64,000 bases of DNA from Meandrina meandrites (GCA_963693305.1 OY855908.1:26523993-26587992), one strand, 5' to 3'; shown: positions 34,806 to 46,341, counted from the first letter of the stretch. Translations and numbers: made by a program. The notes: a model not told the origin generated them from the sequence alone.

Positions 34806-35552
34806 CTAACTACTTAGGTTAACACAAACAAAAATAGGTTTATGATCACTATAATATGACTCCAATGCGCCAGAACTTTGAACTTGATGTGGAATATTTG
34901 TGTATATGTGGTCTATCTGAGTTTTATAATCTGTTATGTACTGTTTAATCAGCTGAGAGTAACCTTTCTGCGTGATCATATATTTAACGAGAGCTCTTTG
35001 TTCAGAAGAGGGTTCCATGAAATTGACATTAAAATCACCCAGAATTATGACTGGAGTCTGTGGCTCAGTAAGAATAGTCTGATGTAAATGTTCTAATGCT
35101 TGAATTAATTTAGAAAGTACAACTTTAGATTTTGACCGATAGATGCCAACAACATGTATTTTACAACCACGGAAATTAATGATGGCAACAGTTATTTCTG
35201 TATTGTTGTAGTTCCATCTAAAGGGGTTACAGACACACTCTTTTTCATTTCTGACATAAAAAGCTGTTCCATATGTTGTTCTAGTATTACTCTGTAGATC
35301 AAAGTCATTTCTGAAGAGACGAAAATTATCCATGTTATATGCTTGATCATTGTCTTTTGAACATAAAGCTGATTCAACAAAAATGTTCAGATGAGCTGCT
35401 TGAGCACTATAATCACAGGCTATATCTTGAATATGGAGATGCAACGATCTTACATTCTGGAACAAAATCTTCAAGTTGCTTTGACTATTTGAAATTTTAT
35501 AAAGAAAAGGGACGCATGGCTTTAAAGACGCTTCTGACCTTAGTCTAGTCAT
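34806..35552 (-). pseudogene. Helentron APE-type endonuclease domain
   Basis: A 248-codon frame with the endonuclease/exonuclease/phosphatase motifs in order: KILFQNVRSL, VESALC, VVGIYRSKSK, VIILGDFNVNF, TQIDHIYTN and YYSDHKPIF. Helentrons differ from other Helitrons in carrying such an endonuclease fused after the helicase. Here the join is broken: the helicase tail frame ends near 35554 and this one starts in another frame. The opening residues (TRLRSEASLKPCVPFLYKIS) match the linker that normally follows the helicase. The domain itself looks intact, but it has no start of its own that fits the family. Confidence 0.8.
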
Positions 35553-35553
35553 T

Positions 35554-36490
35554 TCATCTGCAACTTTTTTTCAAATTTAAGATATGCAAACCTGAAATAT
35601 TCCGAAGTCTGCTTAGACCAACGTAATGCATATGTTCTCTTGTTGAAGCTGGTAAATCAACAACTGCTTCATTAAGTGTATCACGTTGACAACGATGTAT
35701 TGTTTTTGCTGCTGCTGGGGGTAAGGGAAATTGTCTACGAAGAACTCGAGCTTGATTTCGTTTGTAAATTCGAAATTGCCTTGTGATTTCTAAGATTGGT
35801 GTCAAAGTGCTCTGTATTTGTACATTATATAAATGTGAATATTCTTTTCGGTACTGTCGACCAATGTGAGGATCCTGAAACAAAACCCATATAATACTTG
35901 GTCTAGTCGAATCAGGTGCTCTGTAGTCAATTTTTTAATAGTACATTCAGCTCCATTGGTCATGCCATCAAGAACCGAAACATTTGTTGTTAGGTCATAC
36001 TTTGCTTCAACATGGACACAACAAACGGAATATAATCCCATGGTTTTAGTTGGATCATTTGGAATTTTTTGTTTCATTCTTTCTTTAGTTCATCGGACAG
36101 GTCTCCAATTATGATGTCAACTGCAGGGATGTGAGCTTTTTGATTTTTTGAATTATTGAATATTTTAACATTGTGATTTTCAAGTGAGTGATGTTCATAG
36201 GATAATCACTACGTTCTACTGGCTTTACTTTTAAAATTCTTCCTTTCAGGACCTCAATGTCTTGTTCTGTGTGTTTTCCTTCTCTCAGTCGATTTAAAAG
36301 CTCTGCAAATTCTTTATCATCTTTTTGTCTCATGATTTCTGAAGTTCATACATCTTGAAATGTCCTTGTCAAATATTTGTGGCTAATGCACTATAAGAAT
36401 CTGTTGAATTCTCAAAAGTCCATTACTGGCTTCAACTGAAACAGGTCACCAACAGTTATCAAGTTAACTCCTCCAAATGGTTTTGGTGTA
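35554..36490 (-). pseudogene. Helentron PIF1-type helicase, C-terminal two thirds
   Basis: On the minus strand from 36490: KPFGGVNLITVGDLFQLKPV (helicase motif III region), MRQKDDKEFAELLNRLREGK, YPMNITHL, KAHIPAVDIIIGDLSDELKK, TMGLYSVCCVHVEAKYDLTT, SVLDGMTNGAECTIKK, then PLPPAAAKTIHRCQRDTLNE and MHYVGLSRLRNISGLHILNL (motifs V and VI). At least three frameshifts lie near 36185, 36085 and 35935. The helicase would unwind DNA during rolling-circle transposition. The segment that should precede it, from the P-loop through the DEAD-like box, is absent; a P-loop piece lies just beyond, in inverted orientation. Confidence 0.8.
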
Positions 36491-36492
36491 CC

Positions 36493-36680
36493 GGGTCCAC
36501 AGGGATGTTCCATGGACCCGGGTCCATGTTTTGTATACGTCCGTGGTGGAGCTGGTGTTGGTAAGACTACAGTTACTAATGCTCTGTATGAGGCTTTGAT
36601 CAGATATTTAAATAGTGTACCAGGTGAAAATGGACCACCCCATGGACCCGGTCCATGGAACACCTATGTAGACCCAGTCC
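36493..36680. repeat. Inverted palindromic repeats flanking flipped helicase piece
   Basis: The left block at 36493-36532 contains GGGTCCACAGGGATGTTCC and ATGGACCCGGGTCCATG. The reverse complement of about 36632-36680 contains GGGTCTACATAGGTGTTCC and ATGGACCGGGTCCATGG. They are therefore inverted copies of about 40 bp around the 95-bp P-loop segment. Confidence 0.7.
36527..36630 (+). pseudogene. Helentron helicase P-loop fragment, inverted
   Basis: The plus strand encodes CFVYVRGGAGVGKTTVTN (Walker A, GGAGVGKT) followed by ALYEALIRYLNSVPGEN. This is the start of a PIF1-type Helitron helicase, yet the rest of the helicase next to it is on the minus strand. About 90 residues between Walker A and motif III are missing. 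The fragment is bounded by inverted palindromic repeats. Confidence 0.8.
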
Positions 36681-37057
36681 ATGGACCACCCCTAACTGAG
36701 CCTGCTTTCCATTGTACACATGTACATGGAAACAGACATATATAAAACATGGACCCAAGTCCATGGGCAACCTTATAGACCACCCTGGTCCATGGAGCAC
36801 CTGATGGACCACGCCTTATTTTCAAAAGCAAATTGTACCTGTCAATGTAAAGGTTAATTAGACTGGAGATATGGTATAGAACTCAGACTTATGACACTCA
36901 ATGTCCAGTTCCTGCTTTCTAATATGTAATTGAAGCTTTTGCCAGTTATGATGGGCCAGCAGGGGCATGTGAGGCTTTGGTGTTCTCCTCATGGATTTTG
37001 CTCGATATTATTCTCGTTGCTAATCTAATGCGTTGTTAACATAGAACATTGGTGTTT

Positions 37058-37550
37058 GCACCAGAAACTCATAAGGAGTTGAAACGTATAACGCGCGTTC
37101 ACAGCGTTCGAATATTCAGTTTGCCAAGTACCATATTTGGAAACACAAAGAGGTTGTACGCGAATGATTTACTCACGTAACGACACACGCAATAAAATTT
37201 TCGGTTTTGCGGTCAGTCACTTGAATTCCGACCAAAACGCCGTAAATTACTCACAGAAACTAAAGAAATTCATTAAGAGTATCCAAGTGAAGTTTTCCAG
37301 ACTACTAAATGACGATGAAACACAAGAATTTAACCAAATTTAACTTTATTCGACCAAAGTTGTTCAAAAACAAGATTACGCCATTTAGCGCGAGCTTGCG
37401 CGCGCTGTGAATTTAACAATTTTGATTGGTTGATTTGTTTCTCGTGATTTTCCAAATATGGTACTTAATGAAAACGAATGTTCAGACGCTTTGTACAATG
37501 CGAATCATAGGGAGTTACACGTTTCAACCCTTATGGGTTTCTGTTTGCAC
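37058..37550. mobile_element. MITE-like element with about 95-bp inverted ends
   Basis: The left arm reads CAGAAACTCATAAGGAGTTG, AACGTATAAC and AAGTACCATATTTGGAAA. The reverse complement of the right arm reads CAGAAACCCATAAGGGTTG, AACGTGTAAC and AAGTACCATATTTGGAAA. The spacer is about 300 bp with no frame. Superfamily not assigned. Confidence 0.65.
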
Positions 37551-37696
37551 TCGAAAGCAAAAAAAAAAGTTGTCCAGACATTTTGTCCAACCACTGTTGG
37601 AATTTCATCGGACATTAGCAAATTGTGGTCGGCCAATGTCCAAAGTCCGATTGTTATTATCCGCCCTGAATCCAACATACTATGGAACCCACATAT

Positions 37697-39391
37697 ATTA
37701 AGAGGCTGTGACTGAGAATTTCGAGAAATGCTGGACAGGCTCGAAAAATCGAAAACCCTGATACTTTGTCTGAAGAACATATATAGAGGACTATATTCGA
37801 AAATATTATTCTTATCTTCTAGAAATTTATAGTTTTTGAGAAATTCTGAAAAAACGAAAATACGGATTTCGCCTCATTACATATGCAAAAAATATGAGTA
37901 AAATTAGCAAAGTTCTCGATATTTTGATTGAAGCAGTTTGCAATGTTATAAAACGAAATTAACTTAGAATAACAGCTTTACCTTTCCTCTTTAAAGCAAT
38001 GGGAACTTTTATTTTTTTTTTTTACACTTGTGAGGGTACCGCCGCCTTTTGAAAAACTGCTATATCGAGCACTTAGAAAAACAGCAAAAATTGAGAAACT
38101 TTAGAGGCTCAAAATGCATCTTGGTATGTCCGATATCAAGTCGAAATAAACATTATGCAAAAGTATGGTGTCTTAACTGTGATAATATGAAATAAAAAAT
38201 CTGGGCAGTCGAGATTCACACTAACAAGAAACACAAGTTCGCGGTGTACTTTCCTCTAATTTGCATAATGCTAATTTTCAAAGAAGTCTTCTGCTGAGCG
38301 ATCTAGTCTGCTTTATTCCAATTTGGAGGCTACGATTTGTAGAAAATACACGAACACGAGTTTAAACATGTTTTTACTGTGTTGATATATCAATGTTGTT
38401 TTGTGCTTACAAACAGTTTACATGAAAGCAAAGGGGAAAATCACAAGTCAGATCTACAATAGTCGCAATTGCGTGACCTGCGTCACGTTATATAATTTTG
38501 TTTACTTTGCAACAAGAATATAAACTAGCCTGTTGAGGATCTGAAACTTTTTTTATTCTGATATCAATTCAAGTAACTAAGTTGCAATTTTCGGTTTACT
38601 CGTATTACGTTTGTCAAACATGGAAGACATGCGGTATGTCTTCTGACGTACACGTATTTTGGTATAAAGCTAAGCTTTCGGAAATTTTTGAAGTTCTGTC
38701 TGCTCATTAAAACAGCCTAAATAATGCAGACCGTGAAAATGCAGACACTGCTGAAAAGGACGCTTATAATAAAAGAAAAAACCTTAAACATGTATGAAAG
38801 ATGTACCAACATTTCTCGAAGCGTATATCTCGAAGCTTACTTGGAAAAAAAAATTATATAATTACATTTTTTAAGCTTTAGTTCAGTTCAGTCCATAGTG
38901 CAATTGTCTTCCTGCAGGGTATGGAGAGGTGTATCTAATTTGTACTGCAAGTGCAGGTTTTCACAAGATCATTAAGAAGAGAGATGTAGGGGGTTTTTCC
39001 CTCTGATCATGTGGCAATGAGATGTTTAAGTTTTCGCACATAAGTTTCAAGGCACAAAGTTTGAGATTTCCAAGGGTCTTGTCTTTGACCATTGAACAAA
39101 TGTCACACTGGTTGTAGCTTATTGGATGCTGCAAATACAATGCAGCCATTACAGAAGTTTTGTTCATTTTCCATGGCAAGTATATCTTGGTCGCTTAGAG
39201 TTTCTTCTGGAGTTGTTTGCTGCTTTATTTTGGCCGCCATTCCAGAGGAAAATGAAGCTACCTGTTGAGCTGTTAGGAATCCGGATACTGTGAACAGGCG
39301 CTCTCCATTGGAACCTCGGGCTCTTCGCATTTTCTTCGCAATAGCTTCTGCAATTTCCAATATAGCAATTTCCAACGTTCATTGAATAAAC
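37697..39391. repeat. 1.7 kb inverted repeat, left arm
   Basis: Reverse-complement partner of 40558-42278, separated from it by about 1.17 kb. Identity appears above 95 percent by eye. The partner has an extra 31-base insertion near 41272-41303 (within TGGTATGTGGCAATAAGACC). Confidence 0.85.
38961..39391 (-). pseudogene. Unknown multi-copy protein fragment, left-arm copy
   Basis: The frame from about 39375 reads ILEIAEAIAKKMRRARGSNG, ERLFTVSGFLTAQQVASFSS and QQTTPEETLSDQDILAME. A second overlapping frame then reads LYLQHPISYNQCDICSMVK and LKLMCENLNISLPHDQRE. I do not recognise the family. Codon-sized conservation between the two arms and the switch between frames at the same place suggest a once coding gene with a frameshift that predates the inverted duplication. 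Confidence 0.45.
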
Positions 39392-39800
39392 GAAACCGTC
39401 GGAACGGCCGAAACGAGCGAAACGAAACAAAATCACCGAAACAAGCAAAACCGATCACCATTATTGAGAGCTAACCGTAAACAGGCCAACCTGAGTGATA
39501 TTCAGGCTAACCGGAGTGCCATTCAGGCTAACCGGAGTGCCATTCATATAAACCGGAGTATACATTGCACTCAGGTTAGCCCGAATATCGCTCAGGTTAG
39601 CCTGAAAAACGCCCAGTTAGCTCTCAATAAAAGTAATGGTTTTCCTTGTTTTGGTGATTTTGTTTCGTTTCGCTCCTTTCGCTCGTTTCGGCCGTTTCGG
39701 TTGTTTCGGCGGTTTCGTTTCGGTGGCTTCGCTCGTTTTGTTTCGGTCGTTTCGGTGGTTTCGCTGGTTTCGCTTCGCTGGTTTCGCTTCGTTGTTTCGA
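39391..39800. repeat. Hairpin with TTTCGG minisatellite and 21-bp repeats
   Basis: The arms at 39391-39477 and 39613-39699 are inverted copies (AACGAAACAAAATCACCGAA versus complement, and CTCAATAA/TTATTGAG next to GTTAGCT/AGCTAAC). The loop has 21-bp repeats CAGGCTAACCGGAGTGCCATT. To the right, GTTTCG(C/G)TTCG-type units continue to about 39800. This lies in the spacer of the 1.7 kb inverted repeat. Confidence 0.7.
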
Positions 39801-40557
39801 GTTTTAGTACATTCCGCAAGAGCACATTTAAAATTTTAGAACATCTTGGCCAATGTTGAAAGCATAGATAGCGAAAGAAAATTGTTTCTTGCCCGTGCAG
39901 GTAAGGTACAATGAATGGTAATTTTTTTCTGTAATTGAACCACATTAGTTTGTTAAATCACTGACTTGATACAAGCTTACCTATCATTCTGATACGTAGG
40001 GATATTTGTAGCGCAAGAATGTCAGCAGCATATGATAGTTTGTCCCAAACACGGAGACGCATACAGTATTCGCTGACTGGAAAGACAAGATGCTGCGTCC
40101 CAACAGAAGTTGCAGGCCATAATTCTGCGTTGAACCGAGGGTATCGCGGGATCGATAGCAAGCAATCTTGCTTTATCTTTTAAGAAACGGGCATGCTTGT
40201 TCCAGCTGGATCACGTCAGTATCATTATTCTGTAACTTAAATTACGTTTTCAATTTGTTTACTTAATCGTTTCGCCCTAAAAAACAAGAAGGTTAGGCCA
40301 TTACCGATGTTAAAATCCAACAGTGGATAAAAGCCAACTTTTGTCACTACAATTGCTTTCTTTGAGGTGTTAGCCTGCAGAGCAAGTGGTGTAGGGGCTT
40401 ACGAGGGGAGGAATGAACAAGTCGAGGGCGGGAGCGTTAGTGTTTGCGCTCGCGCGTTCTCTCGTGTCGTCTGCCCCTCCACTTACACCGCCTGTTCTGA
40501 AGGCTAGTGAGATGTGGTCAACTGGTGTTTGCTTCAGGTGTTAAAAACAAAAGCGAT
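39801..40557. other. Spacer of the large inverted repeat, no gene seen
   Basis: Unique sequence between the hairpin and the right arm, without recognisable coding potential. Confidence 0.4.
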
Positions 40558-40988
40558 GTTTATTCAAGGAACGTTGGAAATTGCTATATTGGAAATTGCA
40601 GAAGCTATTGCGAAGAAAATGCGAAGAGCCCGAGGTTCCAATGGAGAGCGCCTGTTCACAGTATCCGAATTCCTAACAGCTCAACAGGTAGCTTCATTTT
40701 CCTCTGGAATGGCGGCCAAAATAAAGCAGCAAACCACTCCAGAAGAAACTCTAAGCGACCAAGATATACTTGCCATGGAAGATGAACAAAACTTCTGTAA
40801 TGGCTGCATTGTATTTGCAGCACCCAATAAGCTACAACCAGTATGACATTTGTTCAATGGTCAAAGACAAGACCCTTGGAAATCTCAAACTTTGTGCCTT
40901 GAAACTTATGTGCGAAAACTTAAACATCTCATTGCCACATGATCAGAGGGAAAACCCCCCTACATCTCTCTTCTTGAAGATCTTGTGA
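40558..40988 (+). pseudogene. Unknown multi-copy protein fragment, right-arm copy
   Basis: The first frame reads LEIAILEIAEAIAKKMRRAR, GSNGERLFTVSEFLTAQQVA and SDQDILAMEDEQNFCNGC and stops at 40844-40846. The overlapping second frame from about 40800 gives LYLQHPISYNQYDICSMVKD and NLKLCALKLMCENLNISLPH. It differs from the left-arm copy by a few residues (SEF for SGF, EDE for ENE). Function unknown. The Lys/Arg-rich start with a following FLTAQQV block looks like a conserved domain, but I cannot name it. Confidence 0.45.
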
Positions 40989-42278
40989 AAACCTGCACTT
41001 GCAGTACAAATTAGATACACCTCTCCATACCCTGCAGGAAGACAATTGCACTATGGACTGAACTGAACTAAAGCTTAAAAAATGTAATTATATAATTTTT
41101 TTTCCAAGTAAGCTTCGAGATATACGCTTCGAGAAATGTTGGTACATCTTTCATACATGTTTAAGGTTTTTTCTTTTATTATAAGCGTCCTTTTCAGCAG
41201 TGTCTGCATTTTCACGGTCTGCATTATTTAGGCTGTTTTAATGAGCAGACAGAGCTTCAAAAATTTCCGTTGGTATGTGGCAATAAGACCAATAACATGA
41301 AAGCTTAGCTTTATACCAAAATACGTGTACGTTAGAAGACATACCGCATGTTTTCCATGTTTGACAAACGTAATACGAGTAAACCGGAAATTGCAACTTA
41401 GTTAGTTGAATTGATATCAGAATAAAAAAAGTTTCAGATCCTCAACAGGCTAGTTTATATTCTTGTTGCAAAGTAAACAAAATTTTATAACGTGACGCAG
41501 GTCACGCAATTGCGACTATTGTAGATCTGACTTGTGATTTTTCCCTTTGCTTTCATGTAAACTGTTTGTAAGCACAAATCAACATTGATATATCAACACA
41601 GTAAAAACATGTTTAAACTCGTGTTCGTGTATTTTCTACAAATCGTAGCCTGCAAATTGGAATAAAGCAGACTAGATCGCTCAGCAGAAGACTTCTTTGA
41701 AAATTAGCATTATGCAAATTAGAGGAAAGTACACCGCGAACTTGTGTTTCTTGTCAGTGTGAATCTCGGCTGCCCAGATTTTTTATTTCATATTATCACA
41801 GTTAAGACACCATACTTTTGCACAATTTTCATTTCGACTTGATATCGGACATACCAAGATACATTTTGAGCCTCTAAAGTTTCTCAATTTTTGCTGTTTT
41901 CCTAAGTGCTCGGCATAGCAGTTTTTCAAAAGGCGGCAGTACCCTCACAAGTGTAAAAAAAAAAAAAGTTCCCATTGCTTGAAAGAGGAAAGGTAAAGCT
42001 GTTATTCTAAGTTAATTTCATTTCATAACATTGCAAACTGCTTCAATCAAAATATCGAGAACTTTGCTAATTTTACTCATATTTTTTGCATATTTAATGA
42101 GGCGAAATCCGTATTTTCGTTTTTTTCCGAATTTCTCAAAAACTATAAATTCCTAGAAGATAAGAATAATATTTTCGAATATAGTTCTCTATAGGTGTTC
42201 TTCAGACAAAGTATCAGGATTTTCGATTTTTCGAGCCTGTCCAGCAACTCTCGAAATTCTCAGTCATAGCCTCTTAAT
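40558..42278. repeat. 1.7 kb inverted repeat, right arm
   Basis: Partner of 37697-39391. The inner end begins GTTTATTCAAGGAACGTTGG and the outer end closes with CATAGCCTCTTAAT. Confidence 0.85.
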
Positions 42279-42486
42279 GTGTATGAACATGTATAATGAA
42301 ATTAAGGCCCAGGGGTGGTCCATGGATCAGGTCCACGAGAGTGATCCGTGGACCGGGTCCATGAGGTGGTCCATGGACCAGGTCCACGGTCCACAGGGTG
42401 GTCCATGGACCGGGTCCACAGGGGTGGTCCATGGACCTGGGTCCATGTTTTGCGTACGTCCCTCCACCAATTAAAAAACAGTCTTA

Positions 42487-43120
42487 GTTTTTTTTTTTTT
42501 TGGATTTTTTTTTTATTTATTCGCCATTATTTAACACCATTTATAATACACATATTACAAGAAATACCGACACTTACAATATAAATCCTTACTTACAATC
42601 CTAACATTACTAACACTACTTAAGTTACTTACAAGACTAACATTATAATATAAATCATAACTTACAATCCTAACATTACTAGCACTACTTGAAATTACTA
42701 CAAGATTAACATTACAATAAATTGCACATTACAATAATTTACAGATACAATAAAGTGAACATTATGCTATGGGGTGCGATGAAAAAAGTTAGAAAAAAAC
42801 AAAAAAAACAGCTTTCAAACTGGATGTAGCTAAAAAGCAGGTTTTGAAATACGAGTGACCTAAAATAATACTTATTGAATTAATAAAATGGTAGAGAGGA
42901 AAGAGGAAAGAGAAATTATCTACATTAATATTGAAATAAAGGGATCCCACTTTCTGTAATGTTGTGCGAGTGTGCCGTTTTTTCTGGCAATGTAAAATTC
43001 TAAATTTAGAGTAGCTTTTAATTTAGCCTTAAAAACTTCCAAAGATGGTTTAACAATATCTAGCTTGCACCTATAAATAAATAATTTTCCAAGCAAAAGG
43101 ACATGGTTAATTACCATAAA
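42487..43120 (-). pseudogene. 5' truncated L1/Tx1 LINE, ORF2 end and 3' UTR
   Basis: The minus strand from 43117 reads HVLLLGKLFIYRCKLDIVKP, SLEVFKAKLKATLNLEFYIA and NGTLAQHYRKWDPF, which resembles the extreme C-terminus of an L1/Tx1-type ORF2. About 400 bp of 3' UTR with repeated ACTTACAATCCTAACATTAC (plus-strand reading) follows, ending in an A-rich tail (T runs at 42491-42515). It is a short dead insertion next to the palindromic-array element. Confidence 0.6.
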
Positions 43121-45030
43121 GTCTTAGTGCCTCATCACTAGTTTTGATGGAATGCAAGACATGATAGAAAAATTCCATTTGTTTAAAGATCAAATGAACC
43201 AAAATTTTGATCTTTCTTTACTTTCGCCTAATCTGTTAATTAAGAGCCAAATAAATATATTCTAAAGTTTCAAAGTAATTGGACTTTGTTTCGCAAAGAT
43301 ATTGCAAGTTCAAAAGTGCTTATTTTTAGCCTTCATAATCGTGGGGCGGTCGGAAAAATTGTCGGGAAATTGTCGGAAACACAACTAAGACGTCACTGTT
43401 GGTGACCTGTAAGGTTGTGGGAAATTCAAAGCCGTTCAGTTCTGAAGTTCATCAAGTCGGTGACTTCGTTTAAAACGGAAACTCATGGTGTTTTGAGCAG
43501 CAATAAACTGAACAAATAATACACAGTCTAGAGTAAGTACTTTTAAGTTTTCTAAAGATTCAAAATGTAGAGAACGTTGGGTTGTAAAAATTAAAAGAGA
43601 ATTGTTTGAACCAAAACAAGCACTCACGCATTTATGCGGCTCATTTCACTGAAAACTGTATTAAACAAAATCTTTCAGTAAGGAGGTTTCTGAGTTCTTC
43701 CTTGAAGTCTCTAAAACTTGACCTTAAAGAGGATGCAGTCCCAACGACTTTTTGATCAGAAAATTAAATACGGCGAAGAAATTTTTATGCCCGCCGTAGA
43801 ACAGAGAGACTACGTACAACTGTTCGTTCATCTTTTGCTTAATGTAGGAAGTTGGAAGTAAGGAATTTTAATAACTAGAGCTTGCTAGTATTTTTATTAT
43901 GATTATTAACAATTCTATTTTGTTGGTTTGGCTTGTTTAATTGGAGAGTATGGCAAACTTCAATATCAACTTCAGTATCGATTCAATATCCTCTCCAAAT
44001 AATGCAGCTTCCACGTGCACGCTTTTTGAGACGTGTTTTTGACGCATGTTAATATGTACCAGCTAAATAAAACTCACGTCTCTGTGGCCAAACTATGGAC
44101 TATAAACAGGTAATAGAAACAAACCTCACAGTGTCCGCGGAGACAGTCGGTAAACGCTTTGTATTTATTATTCACCACTGAATTTTCGTTCAGCTGAAAA
44201 CGACACGAATTTATTCATTCAATAAAGATTTACCCTGCGTGATGATTTGCGGTTTCGAATTTGCATTGAGGAATATCCTTTCATTCAAGTTAAATTTTTG
44301 TGTACAAATTTATTTTTGTGTTTTGTGTGACTCTTGAGGACGAAAAAGAAACTAGTAAATACAATCTTAGCTTTTGCTGCTTTTGGCCACATCCCAGAAT
44401 AACTTCGCACTCATACCGATCCAGGTTTCAAGTCGCACACGTCCTGACTATATATAATTGTTTGCAAATCCAAAAAAAACCTGAATTTCAGTTGTGGTAT
44501 ATAAGAAAATTCTTTGTTCCATACCAAGCTGAGCAGACTGATGATTTTTATTAGCCATCCAGTGTTTAAAATCGTCCTATATCGCACAGTGCTCACAATT
44601 TTACTCAGTGCTTTAAAAAATTATTAATCTTTTAAACTGGATTCCAGTGGAGTAAAAAATATAACTTCCATGTTTTAAAGAAACTTAGGTCCTTTCAGAA
44701 TTACTTGAATTACTAAGACTGACTCAAACTCTCAAACTTTACATTATTCGCTCTTCAAATGACGATCGTCCCCTCGATCGCAAAGCCGTCAAAAAAAATT
44801 ATTACGTCACAAAATTCAAAGCTCGATCCACTCCTTCCATTCCAGTGCGCGGTCATTTTGGAAACGTTTTCGTGAAGCCTTCGGAAATCTTCGTAGTTTT
44901 TGCTATAGTTCACGCTTTAAGGCTAAGAAAGCAAAATTTCTTCTTAAGTTTACTTAACAACGGGTTCTTTTAGTATTTGGTTGCTTTAAAATCGCAAGGA
45001 AAAGAATGTCGAAAATTTGGTTCATTTGAC
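43121..45030. other. No gene seen
   Basis: AT-rich sequence with no domain, tRNA-like or inverted repeat structure that I could define. It separates the LINE fragment from the broken end of the Helentron Rep part. Confidence 0.4.
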
Positions 45031-45035
45031 CTTAA

Positions 45036-46314
45036 ATGTTGAGTGAACGAACAAGTTTTCTGAAATCATCATCAGTCATGCAATTTACCACAAGGTCTTC
45101 ATCGTCGTTAGTTCTAGGAAAAATACCAATATCATCTATTAAACCATATTGATTGTGTTGTTTATTTCTCCCTGGATCAAAGCACTTGGCTTTGCACCGA
45201 TTTCTTGAACTTGTTCGTCTTTATTTTGTGCATTTGGTGCAATTTCTGGAAATTCTTTAAGTTCATAGTTCTCATTATCGTCTATAATATTGTCAAGGAC
45301 TTCTGTGTGGCACTCATATTGTTGTCTGTTCTGGGCTATGGTGTTGGTAACTTGTTCATATCGTTCCTGGTAAGTTCTACAGTTTTGGATAAGATCTTTG
45401 TTTTCATTTCTCCAAGATGTGTACAGCATCAACTGTTTTCTGCTGTAATTCTCAGGGTCGTTGTTTTTATTAAATCTGACTGAACGTATAATTTTTGGCT
45501 TATGTCTTTTGACAAGTTTCAATCCACCTTTTAGTTCAAATTCTTTACAAATTTCTGTTTCATCACCAGTGAGGTCATTATCAACATTGTCATCAAAGTC
45601 ATTTTCAGGCAAACAGTCATCCGAAGCAGATGTTTTAATTTCACTGCTATTTTTCCTTTGACGTTCTTGCTTTTTTACAGCTACACCATGCTGCAAATCA
45701 GCTAGACATTATTCTTCCATTTGTGTTGGTCTTTTTTATATCTTTTGATTAAGTTGTCAGATTCAATATCTTAAGAGCTAACTGGTAGTTCCTGAAGCTT
45801 ATCCATTGTTTTAAGTAGAAATGTTCTTTCTTCTGGATTAGAGGTATTAATAAATTTAAATCCACGAAACCAAATACACTGCTTACTGAGCACTGATCTC
45901 AACAGCATTAAGAAATTTGTTTCCAATATGTCTGACTTTGTTCATGATATCTTTATTGCCAGAGCTTGCTTCTTCAGATGCTTTTCTCAGTAATTTGCTC
46001 ATTCCTCTTTGCCCTTTAGTTATATATGACAAAATGTAAACAACACAAGCATAAGGATCCAATATGTACTGTATGTCCATGTTAGCTTGCCAAGTTTTCA
46101 ACAAATCAGAGTTGTAGCTATTTATTCTTATTTCAAATGGAGTTATTCTCAGCCAAAGGGTGTCACGCTTTAGCGAATATCTTACAGCCATGATATATTG
46201 CTGCTCTGTGAAACCCAGTTTCTGGAGAAATTCTTCAAAATTCATTTCTTCATCATATTTTAAGTTATCTAATAACTCACTTATTGTTTCAAAATTTTTC
46301 TTTAGTAAAGTCAA
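45036..46314 (-). pseudogene. Helentron Rep C-terminal part and Rep-helicase linker
   Basis: The frame from 46314 reads NFEEFLQKLGFTEQQYIMAV, IRINSYNSDLLKTWQANMDI, then CVVYILSYITKGQRGMSKLL, in which YILSYITK (46015-46038) is the YxxxYxxK motif holding the nicking tyrosines of Helitron Rep. After a stop and a deletion near 45870, FKFINTSNPEERTFLLK, ELPVSS and a 185-codon acidic/basic linker (RFNKNNDPENYSRKQLMLYT) follow. A frameshift near 45160 leads to LIDDIGIFPRTNDDEDL and MTDDDFRKLVRSLNI, where similarity ends, just before the helicase should begin. Confidence 0.8.
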
Positions 46315-46341
46315 AGATACATTGTCTGTAACAAAGATACA

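Larger units (their letters stand above)
36741..42452. mobile_element. Palindromic-array inverted-repeat element, copy 2
   Basis: The left end (36741-36825) reads AAAACATGGACCCAAGTCC, then GGTCCATGG units, then GGACCACGCCTTATTTTC. The reverse complement of 42302-42452 reads AAAACATGGACCCAGGTCC, more GGTCCATGGACC units, then GACCACCCCTGGGCCTTA. The two ends are clear inverted partners, with more repeat units on the right. The 5.5 kb interior holds a MITE-like element and a 1.7 kb inverted repeat. The whole unit lies between the helicase and Rep parts of the Helentron. No flanking duplication could be defined. Confidence 0.55.

Noticed and set aside
39464..39859. 131-codon frame rich in FRRFR repeats
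   Set aside because: It is a product of the TTTCGG minisatellite read in frame.
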